From Eubacteriales bacterium (GTDB taxonomy: Bacteria; Bacillota_A; Clostridia; Christensenellales; Aristaeellaceae), in the NCBI GenBank assembly GCA_029974035.1, contig JARKQG010000134.1:1-64000 (forward strand): a stretch of DNA of 64,000 nucleotides, written 5' to 3'. A program made the position numbers and the translations under genes. Of the stretch, positions 30,665 to 39,372 are shown one piece after another. Numbering within the stretch: position 1 is the stretch's first letter; every line of letters starts with the position of its first letter. The notes beneath the pieces were generated by a model. That model did not search any database. It saw nothing but the letters and a program-made list of their open reading frames with translations, and was not told the DNA's origin.

Positions 30665-31876
30665 ATGAAATACGTGGTGGTCATCGGGGACGGCATGGCG
30701 GACTTTCCGCTTAAGTCCCTGGGCGGCAGGACGCCGCTGGAATATCTTTCGTTAAAGTCCTTTGAAACCGTCGGCGGCGGGCGGCTGGGGCGGCTCAGGT
30801 CCTGCCCCGCACAGCTCTCCCCCGGCAGCGACGTGGCGTTTCTGACGCTGCTGGGCAACGACGCGGTCGGGGTGTACTCGGGCCGGTCGCCCCTCGAGGC
30901 GGCGGGCATGGGCGTGATGCTCGCGCCGGGCGAGGTGGCCTTCCGGATGAACCTGGTGGCGTTGGGCGGCGGCGCGGCGGACGCGGTCATGCTCAGCCAC
31001 AACGGCGGCGGCGTGGAGGGGGCGGACGCGCTGAAACTGGCCCGCGCCGTGGCGGACGACCCTGAATTTCAAAAAATCGGCGCGGAGCGGGGCCTGGTGA
31101 TCCACGCCACGGACAGCTTCCGCCACATCGCGGTGGCCCGGGGCCGGGCCGCGGACTTTTCCTTAAAGCCGCCCCACGACATCGCGGGGCAGGCCGCGGC
31201 GCCCTGGCTGCCCGGCGGCCCCGGCGGGGACTGGCTCCGGCGGCTGCAGACGGCCGCCCGCGCCGTGCTGGAAGACCACCCGGTGAACCGCGCCCGGGCG
31301 GCGGCGGGGCTGAAAAAGGCCAATGGCGCCTGGTTCTGGGGCGCGGGCGAGGCCTGCAGCCTGCCGGATTTTACCCGGAAATACGGCGTGACCGGCACGG
31401 TAATCTCGGCGGTGCCGCTGGTCAAGGGCATTGCCCGGCTGAACCGGCTGAAGGCGCCGGAAGTGCCCGGCGCCACGGGTCTTTTGGACACCGATTACGA
31501 AAGCAAGGTGGCCTTCGCCCTGGAGGCGCTGGCCGCGGGCGACGATTTTGCGCTGGTGCACATCGAGGCCCCCGACGAGATGAGCCACGACGGCAGCCTG
31601 GAAAACAAGCTGGAAGCCATCCGCCGCGTGGACGCGCGGGTGGTGGGGCCGCTTATGGCGGGGCTGCCCGCGCTGGGCGACTTCCGGCTGATTCTGATGC
31701 CCGACCATTACACGCTTTTGTCCACCCGCACCCACGACGGCACGCCCGTGCCCTTTGCCCTCTTTGACAGCCGCGTGCCCTCGGCGCCCCGGCCCTTCAC
31801 CGAGCGGGCCGCCGAAGGCGCGGAGGTCCTCGAAACCGGCGACGCGCTGATGCGGCTGCTGTTTGAAATGGAATAA
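30665..31876 (+). CDS. apgM: Cofactor-independent phosphoglycerate mutase, ApgM type
   Basis: A 403-residue alkaline-phosphatase superfamily enzyme of the archaeal-type apgM group, interconverting 3- and 2-phosphoglycerate in glycolysis. Metal and catalytic motifs: VIGDGMADFP with Asp near the N-terminus, LSPGSDVAFLTLLG containing the nucleophile Ser, HIEAPDEMSHDG (Asp/His), MPDHYTLLSTRTHDGTPVPF (Asp-His and His). The ATG at 30665 follows CGGAGGGCACGCGC. A dense set of hairpins follows the stop codon. Confidence 0.9.
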   Translation: MKYVVVIGDGMADFPLKSLGGRTPLEYLSLKSFETVGGGRLGRLRSCPAQLSPGSDVAFLTLLGNDAVGVYSGRSPLEAAGMGVMLAPGEVAFRMNLVALGGGAADAVMLSHNGGGVEGADALKLARAVADDPEFQKIGAERGLVIHATDSFRHIAVARGRAADFSLKPPHDIAGQAAAPWLPGGPGGDWLRRLQTAARAVLEDHPVNRARAAAGLKKANGAWFWGAGEACSLPDFTRKYGVTGTVISAVPLVKGIARLNRLKAPEVPGATGLLDTDYESKVAFALEALAAGDDFALVHIEAPDEMSHDGSLENKLEAIRRVDARVVGPLMAGLPALGDFRLILMPDHYTLLSTRTHDGTPVPFALFDSRVPSAPRPFTERAAEGAEVLETGDALMRLLFEME

Positions 31877-32170
31877 GGCTGGCATGAAAAACGGGCGCGC
31901 CGCGCCCGTTTCAGGGCATCAAAAAACCCTGCGGGTTTTTTTGATGCGAAGGAAAGTGACTGCGCACACCTGAAATCCCCCGGGATTTCCGGGCGGTGTG
32001 CTGACATAAGGTGTTGTTTGGTCCATCAGTGTGCGCACTGATGAACCAAACGCGTTCCCGGCGCGCTGGTCGCCGGGAACGGTTGAAGCCCTGTGGAGGC
32101 TTTGTGGATGGGCTGACCGGGCGCGCCGCGCCCGTTTTCTTCTGTGCCAAACCGCCGGAGCGCCGCCCCG
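31877..32170. other. Hairpin-dense gene-free region (294 bases)
   Basis: Six hairpins occur in a row: A 31889-31911, B 31916-31947, C 31964-32001, D 32016-32051, E 32053-32081, F 32118-32134. A and F have nearly the same sequence (CGGGCGCGCCGCGCCCG core). D pairs 15 bases with a single mismatch; E has an 11-bp perfect stem. F is followed by TTTTCTT and looks like a + strand terminator; A has only TTT. I see no coding capacity. It may be a structured RNA or a pile-up of terminator or REP-like units. Confidence 0.6.
32118..32141 (+). terminator. Terminator (hairpin F)
   Basis: CGGGCGC stem, GCC loop, GCGCCCG stem, then TTTTCTTCT. Reads rightward, in the same direction as the phosphoglycerate mutase gene 240 bases upstream. 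Confidence 0.55.
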
Positions 32171-32545
32171 CTATTTTTCCACCATTTCGCGCATGTGCTC
32201 CCGCAGCTTTTCAAAGCTGATCTGGCTGATCACGTGCTCGATCCGGCAGGCGTCCTGCTGCGCGGTTTCCGGATCGACGCCCAGCGCCGTCAGAAAGCGG
32301 GTGAGCAGCGTGTGGCGCTCGTAGACCTGTTCGGCCAGCGCGCGGCCGGCGTCGGTCAGGTGGATGCCGCCGGCGTCGTCCACGGTGATCAGAAGCGCCT
32401 GGCGAAGGTTGGCCATGGCCACGCTGACGCTGGGCTTGGAAAACTCAAAGTAGTTGGCCACGTCCACGGAGCGGACGAAGCCCTGCTGCCGGGACAGCAC
32501 GTAGATGGCTTCCAGATAGTTCTCCTTGGATTCCTCGACGCGCAA
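32171..32545 (-). CDS. DtxR-family metal-dependent regulator
   Basis: A 124-residue iron/manganese-type repressor without the C-terminal SH3 domain. The winged HTH is VRSVDVANYFEFSKPSVSVAMANLR. The metal site follows the family layout: N-terminal EENYLEAIY-like helix (SKENYLEAIY, Asn where MntR has Asp/Met), His in YERHTLLTRFL, and DACRIEHV at the end with Cys-x-x-Glu-His as in DtxR rather than Glu-x-x-Glu-His as in MntR. This makes iron a likelier corepressor than manganese, but that is inference. It stands next to a Zn/Cd exporter but is transcribed separately. Confidence 0.8.
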   Translation of the reverse strand: MRVEESKENYLEAIYVLSRQQGFVRSVDVANYFEFSKPSVSVAMANLRQALLITVDDAGGIHLTDAGRALAEQVYERHTLLTRFLTALGVDPETAQQDACRIEHVISQISFEKLREHMREMVEK

Positions 32546-32593
32546 GGTGATCGCCTCCCTCAGGGGGTATTATACCACGGCACGCTCCTTTTT

Positions 32594-34438
32594 TCAATCG
32601 GTGCGGAGGGCGCGGGCGGCGTTCAGGATGGCCAAAAGCGCCACGCCCACGTCGGCAACCAGGGCCATCCACATGTTGGCCAGGCCCAGCGCGCCCAGGA
32701 CCAGCACCAGCGCCTTGACCGCCAGCGCAAAGGCGATGTTCTGCCGCGCGATGGCCAGGGTCCGCCGCGCGACGGATACGGCCACGGGCAGCTTTTCCAG
32801 CCGGTCGTCCATCAGCACCACGTCGGCGGCCTCGATGGCGGCATCCGAACCCATGGCACCCATGGCCAGCCCCACATCCGCCAGGGCGAGCACCGGCGCG
32901 TCGTTCAGCCCGTCGCCCACGAAGAGCAGCGTGCCGTTTTTTGACTTCTCCGCGATCAGCCTCTCCACCCACTCCACCTTGCCCGCGGGCAGAAGGTTCG
33001 CGTGGGCCTCGTCCAGGCCCAGCGCCTCCTTCACCCGGTCGGCGGGGGCCTGGGCGTCGCCGGTAAGCATCACCAGGCGCTTGACGCCGAGGTGCCGCAG
33101 CGCCCGCACCGTCTCTGCCGCACCGTCCTTTACCCGGTCGGAGATCACGATGTGCCCCTCGTACGTGCCGTTTACCGCCACGTGGGCCACGGTACCGGGC
33201 AGGTGGCATTCCCGGAAGACCACGCCCACGCGCTCCATCAGCCGGCCGTTGCCCACGCACACCGCCTGGCCGTCGATGGTGGCGCACACGCCCTCGCCGG
33301 CGATCTCGCGGACGTCCTTCACCCGCTCCCGGTCGCATTCGCGCCTGCAGGCGGCCTTGAGGGACGCGGCGATGGGGTGGTCGGAATACTGCTCCGCCAG
33401 CGCCGCCAGCTCCAGGAGCTTTTCCTCGCTCAGCTGGTCCGGGTGCACGGCCGTCACCTCAAAGACGCCCCGGGTCAGCGTGCCGGTCTTGTCAAAGACC
33501 ACCGTTTCCGCCTTGGCCAGCGCCTCCATGTAGGCGCCGCCCTTGATCAGGATGCCCTTTTTCGACGCGCCGCCGATGCCGCCGAAGAAGCTCAGCGGCA
33601 CGGACAGCACCAGCGCGCAGGGGCAGGATATCACGAGGAAGATCAGCGCCCGCTCCACCCAGCGGGCGAAGTTGTATCCGTCAAAGAGCGGCGGCACCAG
33701 CGCCACGGCCAATGCGGCAAACACCACCAGCGGCGTGTAGACCCGGGCGAACCGGGTGATGAACTGCTCGGCCCGGGCCTTTTTTTCGCCGGCGTTCTGG
33801 ATCAGCTCCAGAATCTTCGCCACCGTGGACTCGCCGTAGGGCTTGGTGACGCGCACCCTGAGAAGCCCCGACAGGTTGACGCAGCCGCTGAGAATCTCGT
33901 CTCCCGCCTTCACGTCGCGGGGCAGCGATTCGCCCGTCAGCGCGGCGGTGTTGAGGCTGGAGGTCCCCTCGATCACCTCGCCGTCCAGCGGCACCCGCTC
34001 TCCGGGCTTCACCACAATCACGCCGCCCACCGCCACCGATTCCGGCGCGACGACCCGGATCCGGCCGTCCGATTCCAGGTTGGCGCTTTCGGGGCGGATG
34101 TCCATCAGCGCCTCAATGGAGGCGCGGGAGCGGCCCACGGCGATGTCCTGCATCAGCTCGCCCGCCTGGTAAAACACCATCACCGCCACCGCCTCGGGGT
34201 AATCGCCCAGCGCCAGCGCCCCCAGCGTGGCCACCACCATCAGGAAGTTTTCATCAAACACCTCGCCCCGGGCGATGTTTTTGACCGCCCGAAGCACCAC
34301 GTCCCAGCCCGCCACCGCGTAGGGCACGAGAAACGCCGCAAACCGCGCGACCCCCGTCAGCGGCGACGCCCACGCCGCCGCGGTCAGCCCCACCGCCAGC
34401 GCGATGCGCCCGATCATGATCTTGTGCTCGCGTTCCAT
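32594..34438 (-). CDS. Zn/Cd/Pb-exporting P-type ATPase
   Basis: A 614-residue P1B-type ATPase with no N-terminal HMA domain. Motifs: TGES (actuator), SCPCALVLS (CPC metal site in the membrane), DKTGTLT (phosphorylated Asp), SDHPIA, MLTGD, GDGLNDAPVLALADVG. The last helix holds ALVADVGVALLAILNA, with the Asp of the Zn-type (P1B-2) site. It should pump Zn, Cd or Pb out of the cell. I choose ATG at 34438 (eight bases after AAAGGAT). It follows an ArsR/SmtB repressor with a matching operator. Confidence 0.88.
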   Translation of the reverse strand: MEREHKIMIGRIALAVGLTAAAWASPLTGVARFAAFLVPYAVAGWDVVLRAVKNIARGEVFDENFLMVVATLGALALGDYPEAVAVMVFYQAGELMQDIAVGRSRASIEALMDIRPESANLESDGRIRVVAPESVAVGGVIVVKPGERVPLDGEVIEGTSSLNTAALTGESLPRDVKAGDEILSGCVNLSGLLRVRVTKPYGESTVAKILELIQNAGEKKARAEQFITRFARVYTPLVVFAALAVALVPPLFDGYNFARWVERALIFLVISCPCALVLSVPLSFFGGIGGASKKGILIKGGAYMEALAKAETVVFDKTGTLTRGVFEVTAVHPDQLSEEKLLELAALAEQYSDHPIAASLKAACRRECDRERVKDVREIAGEGVCATIDGQAVCVGNGRLMERVGVVFRECHLPGTVAHVAVNGTYEGHIVISDRVKDGAAETVRALRHLGVKRLVMLTGDAQAPADRVKEALGLDEAHANLLPAGKVEWVERLIAEKSKNGTLLFVGDGLNDAPVLALADVGLAMGAMGSDAAIEAADVVLMDDRLEKLPVAVSVARRTLAIARQNIAFALAVKALVLVLGALGLANMWMALVADVGVALLAILNAARALRTD

Positions 34439-34460
34439 TTCTTTCATCCTTTCCCGCGGT

Positions 34461-34808
34461 CTATATTTCCTCGCACACGTGCTCCATGCCCTGATCCAGG
34501 ATCGTCCGCACATGGTCGTCCGCCAGCGAATACATCGACGCCTTGCCGCTGCGCCTGGACCGGACCAGCTTCGCCTGCTTGAGCAGCCGCAGCTGATGGG
34601 AGATGGCGGACTGGGTCATGTCCAGCCGCGCCGCGATGTCGCACACGCACAGCGGCCCCTCCATCAGCTGGTACAGGATCCGCACCCGGGTGGAATCCCC
34701 GAACAGCCGGAAAAGGTCCGCCAGGTCGTACAGTTTCTCCTCGTCCGGGCCGCCGCCCCCCGGCGGGTGCGGGTGCCGTCCGTCACAGCAGGCCACCGGC
34801 TGCTTCAT
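34461..34808 (-). CDS. ArsR/SmtB-family zinc-sensing repressor
   Basis: A 115-residue repressor. HTH: PLCVCDIAARLDMTQSAISHQLRLLKQAKLV. The alpha-5 zinc site is intact with exact family spacing: DDH (Asp and His), eleven residues on His, three on Glu (DDHVRTILDQGMEHVCEE), as in SmtB/CzrA. A His-rich N-terminus (CCDGRHPHPP) may add a second metal site. It should release DNA when zinc or cadmium binds and induce the exporter just downstream. Its operator lies 20 bases before the start. Confidence 0.88.
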   Translation of the reverse strand: MKQPVACCDGRHPHPPGGGGPDEEKLYDLADLFRLFGDSTRVRILYQLMEGPLCVCDIAARLDMTQSAISHQLRLLKQAKLVRSRRSGKASMYSLADDHVRTILDQGMEHVCEEI

Positions 34809-34827
34809 ATCGCAAACATCCTTTCAT

Positions 34828-34843
34828 ATGAACAATCGTTCAT
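34828..34843. promoter_or_regulatory. SmtB/CzrA-type operator
   Basis: ATGAAC-AATC-GTTCAT is an inverted repeat just before the arsR gene; the wider ATATGAACAATCGTTCATA matches the usual TGAACA-type site of zinc-sensing ArsR proteins. Confidence 0.7.
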
Positions 34844-34902
34844 ACATATTGTACGGCGGGAGCCCTCGCGCGTCAAGCCCTTCGGGGAGAATTTACAGAA
34901 GA

Positions 34903-34931
34903 TTGCGCCGTCCCGGGCTTTATGGTATCAT
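34903..34931 (+). promoter_or_regulatory. Promoter of the glycosyltransferase operon
   Basis: TTGCGC (34903-34908), 17-base spacer, TATCAT (34926-34931), with a TG one base before the -10 (extended). Confidence 0.45.
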
Positions 34932-34966
34932 GAAAACCGCGGAAAATACGCTCTCCGGGAGGGCCT

Positions 34967-36076
34967 ATGCGGATCCTTCACATCAATTCCTACTACCAAA
35001 CCGGCGCGTTTTACAAAAATTTGTTCGAACGCCAGGCGGCGATGGGCGACGAGATTGCGGTCTACACGCCGGTGCCGAAGGGCTTTGACCCCGCCGGGCG
35101 GGATTTCGGCCCCTATGCGCGGCTGGACGCCAACCACCGCCGGATGGACCGGCTGATCTTCCCGCTGAAGCAGAAGAAGATGCTGCGCGGCGCGCTGAAC
35201 GCCTATGCCGGGCGGCGCTTCGACGTGATTCACGCCCACTCGCTGCTCACCAACGGGGGCGTGGCCCTGGCCCTCTCCCGGCGGATGGGCGTCCCCTTCG
35301 TGGCGGCGGTGCGGGACACCGACGTCAACGTGCTGCTGCGGCGCATGCCCTGGCTGCGGCCGCTGGCGCGGAAGATCCTCGCGGCGGCGTCCCGGGTGGT
35401 CTTTTTGTCGGAGAGCTACCGGGAGCGGGCGCTGTCGCCCTACCTCTCCGCCGGCGAAATGGCGGCGGTGCGGGAAAAGTCCGTGGTGCTGCCCAACGGC
35501 GTGGACGCGCTGTGGCTTGAAAACCGGCCCGCGCCCCGCACCGCGCCGGGGGGCGACGGGGTAAACCTGCTCTTCGTGGGGCAGCTGATTCCCCGGAAGA
35601 ACCTGCCCGCCGCCATCGCCGCGGCGGAGGCCCTTTCCGCCCGGGGTCGGAAGGCGCGCCTTACGGTGGTGGGCCCGGCGGTGGACCCGCACGTGGCGGC
35701 GGCGGCCCGCGCCTCGGCGCTGGTGACCCTGGAACCGCCCCGGCCCATGGCGGAATTGATGCCGCTGTACCGCTCGGCGGACGTATTTTTGCTGCCCTCC
35801 GCGCGGGAGACCTTCGGCCTGGTGTACGCCGAGGCCCTCAGCCAGGGCCTGCCGGTGCTCTACACCCGGGGCCAGGGCTTTGACGGCCAGTTTCCGGAGG
35901 GCGCGGTGGGCTTTTCCGTCGATCCGGCCGACCCGGAGGGCATCGCGGACCGGGTGGAGGACATCCTCCGGGACTATCCCCGCATGAGCCGCGCCGCCCT
36001 GGAGGGCAGCCTGCGCTTTGACTGGGACCGGATTGCCGGCGCGTACCGGGCGCTGTACGGGGAGGCGGCCCGATGA
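34967..36076 (+). CDS. GT4-family glycosyltransferase
   Basis: A 369-residue GT-B enzyme. N-terminal acceptor domain starts MRILHINSYYQTGAFYKNLF, with HAHSLLTNGGVALALSRRMGVPFVAAVRDTD; the nucleotide-sugar domain has LLFVGQLIPRKNLPAAIAA and the E-x7-E motif ETFGLVYAE. It probably adds a sugar to a cell-surface glycan; donor and acceptor are unknown. It overlaps the next transferase (ATGA, 36073-36076). Confidence 0.82.
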   Translation: MRILHINSYYQTGAFYKNLFERQAAMGDEIAVYTPVPKGFDPAGRDFGPYARLDANHRRMDRLIFPLKQKKMLRGALNAYAGRRFDVIHAHSLLTNGGVALALSRRMGVPFVAAVRDTDVNVLLRRMPWLRPLARKILAAASRVVFLSESYRERALSPYLSAGEMAAVREKSVVLPNGVDALWLENRPAPRTAPGGDGVNLLFVGQLIPRKNLPAAIAAAEALSARGRKARLTVVGPAVDPHVAAAARASALVTLEPPRPMAELMPLYRSADVFLLPSARETFGLVYAEALSQGLPVLYTRGQGFDGQFPEGAVGFSVDPADPEGIADRVEDILRDYPRMSRAALEGSLRFDWDRIAGAYRALYGEAAR

Positions 36077-37221
36077 AGCGCGTGGCGGTGATCACCAAGG
36101 AATACCCGTCCCCGGGGGAACCGGTCTACCCCTTTGTGGAGCAGCTGGTGAACGCGATGGCAGATCTTTCCGTCCAAGTGACGGTGATCGCGCCGGTGAA
36201 CCCGCTCCGGCGGGCGCTCAAGGGCGGCGGGCTTCCGCCCGCGCGGGAAACGCGCGCGACGGCGGCGGGCCATCCCGTCACGCTGCTCAGGCCCCGCTAT
36301 CCGTCCTTCGGCGGGCGGGCGCTGGGGCCGGTCAACCCGGCGCTGTGGACGCTTTCCGCCTTCCGGCGCGCGGCGGCGCGGGAAATCGCGCGCCTTCCGG
36401 AAAAGCCGGAGGCGCTCTACGGCCACTTCGTCTTTCCCTCCGGCCTGGCGGCGGCGGAGATCGGCGCGAAGCTCGGCATTCCCGCCTTCCTCGCCTACGG
36501 CGAATCCTCGGCGAAGCTCTTTTCCGCGGTGCCGAAGGCGGCGCTCAAGCGGCGGCTCGCCACCCTGGCGGGGGTGGTGGCGGTGTCCGGCGAAAACGCG
36601 CGGGAGATCGTGGCGGAGGGCTACTATCCCTTCCCGGAGAAGGTGCGGGTGTTCCCCAACGCGGTGGACCCGGCGGTGTTCCACCCCATGGACCGGGGCG
36701 AGGCCCGGCGCGCGCTGGGCATCGCGGAGGACGTCTTTTTGGTGGCCTTCGTGGGCGGGTTCATCCCGCGAAAGGGCGTGGGGGTGCTCTCCCGGGCGCT
36801 GGACGAGGCGGGGGCGGCCTCGGTCTTCATCGGCCGGGGCGATGTGAAGCCCGACGCCCGGGACATGCTGTTTTGCGGCGCGCTGGACCACGGCGACATC
36901 CCCCGGTACCTGGCGGCGGCGGACGCATTCGCGCTGCCCACGCTGAACGAGGGCTGCTGCAACGCCATCGTGGAGGCGCTGGCCATGGGGCTGCCGGTGG
37001 TGTCCTCCGACCGGCCCTTCAACGACGGGCTTTTGACGCCGGAGAACTCGATCCGGATTGATCCGACGGACGCGCACGCGGTGGCCGCGGCCATCCGCCG
37101 CCTCAAGGAGGACCCCGCGCTGCGCGCGCGCCTGGCCGGGGGCGCCCGTCAAAGCGGCGCGGCGCTGCGCATCTCCGCCCGGGCGGCGGGCATTCTGAAA
37201 TTCATGGAGGAACGTCTTTGA
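36073..37221 (+). CDS. GT4-family glycosyltransferase
   Basis: A 382-residue GT-B enzyme, distantly similar to its neighbour. N-terminus VITKEYPSPGEPVYPFVEQLVNAMADL; C-terminal domain LVAFVGGFIPRKGVGVLSRALDE and LNEGCCNAIVEALAMGLPVVSSD (E-x7-E). It overlaps the genes on both sides and probably works with the preceding transferase on the same glycan. Confidence 0.82.
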   Translation: MKRVAVITKEYPSPGEPVYPFVEQLVNAMADLSVQVTVIAPVNPLRRALKGGGLPPARETRATAAGHPVTLLRPRYPSFGGRALGPVNPALWTLSAFRRAAAREIARLPEKPEALYGHFVFPSGLAAAEIGAKLGIPAFLAYGESSAKLFSAVPKAALKRRLATLAGVVAVSGENAREIVAEGYYPFPEKVRVFPNAVDPAVFHPMDRGEARRALGIAEDVFLVAFVGGFIPRKGVGVLSRALDEAGAASVFIGRGDVKPDARDMLFCGALDHGDIPRYLAAADAFALPTLNEGCCNAIVEALAMGLPVVSSDRPFNDGLLTPENSIRIDPTDAHAVAAAIRRLKEDPALRARLAGGARQSGAALRISARAAGILKFMEERL

Positions 37222-37826
37222 ATCGATTCTGGAAAGGCGCGCTGATTCTGGCCGCGGTGGGCGCGGCGCTGGAACTGGGGCTGGTGGGCGCGGTGTTCCT
37301 GTCGGAAAAGGCCCCGCGGCCGCTGGAGAAGCGGGACGCCATCATCCTGCTGGGGGCGCGCATCATGCCGGACGGCGAGCTGTCCACCACGGTATTGCAC
37401 CGCGTCGAAACGGCGCTCTCCCTCTATCGGGACGGCTACGCGCCCCTCATCATCGCCTGCGGCGCCAGAGGGCCGGACGAACCCGAGACCGAGGCCGGCG
37501 CGATGGCCCGCTGGCTGACGGAAAGGGGCGTGCCCGCCTCCGCCGTCGTGGTGGAGGACGCCTCCACCGACACCATCGAAAACCTGAAGTTCGCCCGGGC
37601 GGCGATGGAGGCCCGGGGGCTTCACACCGCCATCGTCGTCACCAGCGACTACCACCTGACCCGCGCGCTGTGGCTGGCGAAGGACCAGGGCCTTCATGCC
37701 ATCGGCGCGGCCGCGCCGGGCAACATCACCTGGTCCCAGCGCATGGCGGCCCGCTTCCGCGAGAGCCTGAGCTGGATCAACTACTTTCTGGGCGGCTATC
37801 TCAAGACCTTCGTGTTCTGGCGCTAG
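37218..37826 (+). CDS. DUF218 (YdcF/SanA-like) membrane protein
   Basis: A 202-residue protein with one N-terminal membrane anchor (ALILAAVGAALELGLVGAVFL) and a DUF218 domain (IILLGARIMPDGELSTTVLHRVETALSLY, ACGARGPDE, SAVVVEDASTDTIENLKFARAAM, VVTSDYHLTRALWLAKDQG). This family is linked with envelope and vancomycin sensitivity, and with glycan handling. It overlaps the preceding glycosyltransferase. Its stop codon TAG is the first triplet of the second inverted-repeat element. Confidence 0.8.
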   Translation: MNRFWKGALILAAVGAALELGLVGAVFLSEKAPRPLEKRDAIILLGARIMPDGELSTTVLHRVETALSLYRDGYAPLIIACGARGPDEPETEAGAMARWLTERGVPASAVVVEDASTDTIENLKFARAAMEARGLHTAIVVTSDYHLTRALWLAKDQGLHAIGAAAPGNITWSQRMAARFRESLSWINYFLGGYLKTFVFWR

Positions 37827-37984
37827 TCGTCCGCGAAGCCTAATTTCCGCGCTATGGCCGGATCTTTTCCTGTCCGGCTGTGTCGCTCTCCGCTTGACGT
37901 AGCGCTGCTACGCCTGCGCTCCGGCTCCGTGCCGGGCAGAAAAATCTCTGCGCCCTATCATCGGTTCTTAGACCTCGTGGACTA
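37824..37984 (+). repeat. Inverted-repeat intergenic element, copy 2 (MITE-like)
   Basis: A 161-bp element, about 90% identical to the copy at 28095. It again begins with the stop codon of the upstream gene and ends GGACTA. In its internal hairpin, T37900 and A37910 replace the C and G of copy 1 (28168 and 28178), so pairing is kept. Together with a few following bases it fills the 174-base gap to the converging FGGY kinase gene. Confidence 0.75.
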
Positions 37985-38000
37985 CTAGGGACGTCCCCGG

Positions 38001-39353
38001 CTACGCCTCGTAGCGGATCAGCGCCTGGGCGGCGGCAAGCGACGGCGCGAGGCCCGCGGCGGCCATGCCGTAGAGGGCCGCGCCGTAGGCGGCCTCCTCC
38101 TCGTGGGCGGGGATGAAAAGGGGCATGCGGAACCGGGCCTCGAAGGCCAGCCGCAGGGCCGGGTTTTTGCGGATGCCGTTGCCGGAGCCCACCAGCGCCT
38201 CCGGCGCCCGGGCGCCGGCGCGCAGCATGTCCAGGTACAGCTCGTACAGCTCCTGCGCCATGCCCATGAGTGTCGCGCCGATCAGCCGTCCGGCATCAAA
38301 GTTGTCGGGCGACAGGTTCGAAATCGTGCCCCGGAGCGCCGGATTCCTCCGGGTGCCGGAGAAAAGGGGCGTCACCACGGGGTTTCCGGGCAGCGCGATG
38401 GCGCGAAGGGCCGCCTCGTTCATGGCGGGGTACAGGCTTTCCGCGTCGCAGCCCGCCAGGCGCGCGCAAGAGCGCAGGAAGCCCTCGAGAATCTGGTAGG
38501 CGCGCCCGCCGCAAAGGGCCGAACCCACCAGCAGATACGCCCCGTCCGTCAGTGGCCGCCGCTCGGCGGCCAGGAGGGCGCCCGTGGCGTCCGACATCAT
38601 GGAGATCTGGCCGCCGGTGCCCATGTTGACCAGAACGGATGTTTCCATGTCCCGGACGGAGCCGATAAAGCTGGCCTGGTTGTCCCCCAGCGCCGCGGAA
38701 ACGGCCGCGCCCCGGTATTCGCCCACGGCCTCGACGCCCCCGGTGACCTCCGGCAGGATGGCCCGGTCCATGTTGGCGTTGGCGAAGGCGGTAAGGTCCC
38801 ACGCGCCGGAGGGCATGTCAAAAAGGCCCATGCCGGCGGCGTTTGAGGCGTGGGTCCGCGGCGCGTGCCGCCCGGCGAGGCGCATGGCGGCGTAGTCCGC
38901 GATGGTGCAGATTCGGGCCGCGCCCTCGGGCACTTCGCCGTTCATCTGGTTGAAAAAGTGGGTGGTGAGCCCGAAGCCCGTGGCCATGGGGCAGCCGGTG
39001 CGGCGGGACAGCTCCGAGGCGTAGGTGCCCTCCCCGAGGGGCAGGTCGCCCCGGCCGTCCTGCCAGGTGGCGAGGGGGCCCGCCGCGCGGCCCCGCGCGT
39101 CCACATACAGGATGCCGTGCATCTGCCCGTCCAGCCCGATGGCGGCCACCGGCGCGTGGCGCGCCATCAGATCGTCCGCGAGGCCGATCACCCCGTCCAC
39201 GATCCGGTCCGGGTCCTGCAGGCGCTGCCAGGGCGCGCGCCCGGGCAGGCCGGCGCCGTTGGGCCGCGTGGCGGCCTCCAGCACCCGCCCGTCGGGCGCC
39301 AGCGCCACGGCGGACAGGGTGGTGGTGCCGATGTCAATTCCAATGACGTTCAT
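38001..39353 (-). CDS. FGGY-family carbohydrate kinase (sedoheptulokinase-like)
   Basis: A 450-residue sugar kinase. N-terminal ATP domain: GIDIGTTTLSAVAL and IGLDGQMHGILYVD; the second half has MGTGGQISMM (phosphate loop) and GGRAYQILEGFL. Its pattern resembles the sedoheptulokinase branch of FGGY kinases rather than glycerol or xylulose kinases, but the substrate cannot be told. It is the last gene of the ROK-activase-glycyl radical enzyme operon, 19 bases after the radical enzyme, so it may phosphorylate that enzyme's product or substrate. Confidence 0.78.
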   Translation of the reverse strand: MNVIGIDIGTTTLSAVALAPDGRVLEAATRPNGAGLPGRAPWQRLQDPDRIVDGVIGLADDLMARHAPVAAIGLDGQMHGILYVDARGRAAGPLATWQDGRGDLPLGEGTYASELSRRTGCPMATGFGLTTHFFNQMNGEVPEGAARICTIADYAAMRLAGRHAPRTHASNAAGMGLFDMPSGAWDLTAFANANMDRAILPEVTGGVEAVGEYRGAAVSAALGDNQASFIGSVRDMETSVLVNMGTGGQISMMSDATGALLAAERRPLTDGAYLLVGSALCGGRAYQILEGFLRSCARLAGCDAESLYPAMNEAALRAIALPGNPVVTPLFSGTRRNPALRGTISNLSPDNFDAGRLIGATLMGMAQELYELYLDMLRAGARAPEALVGSGNGIRKNPALRLAFEARFRMPLFIPAHEEEAAYGAALYGMAAAGLAPSLAAAQALIRYEA

Positions 39354-39372
39354 GGGCGTTCCTCCTGTCAGA

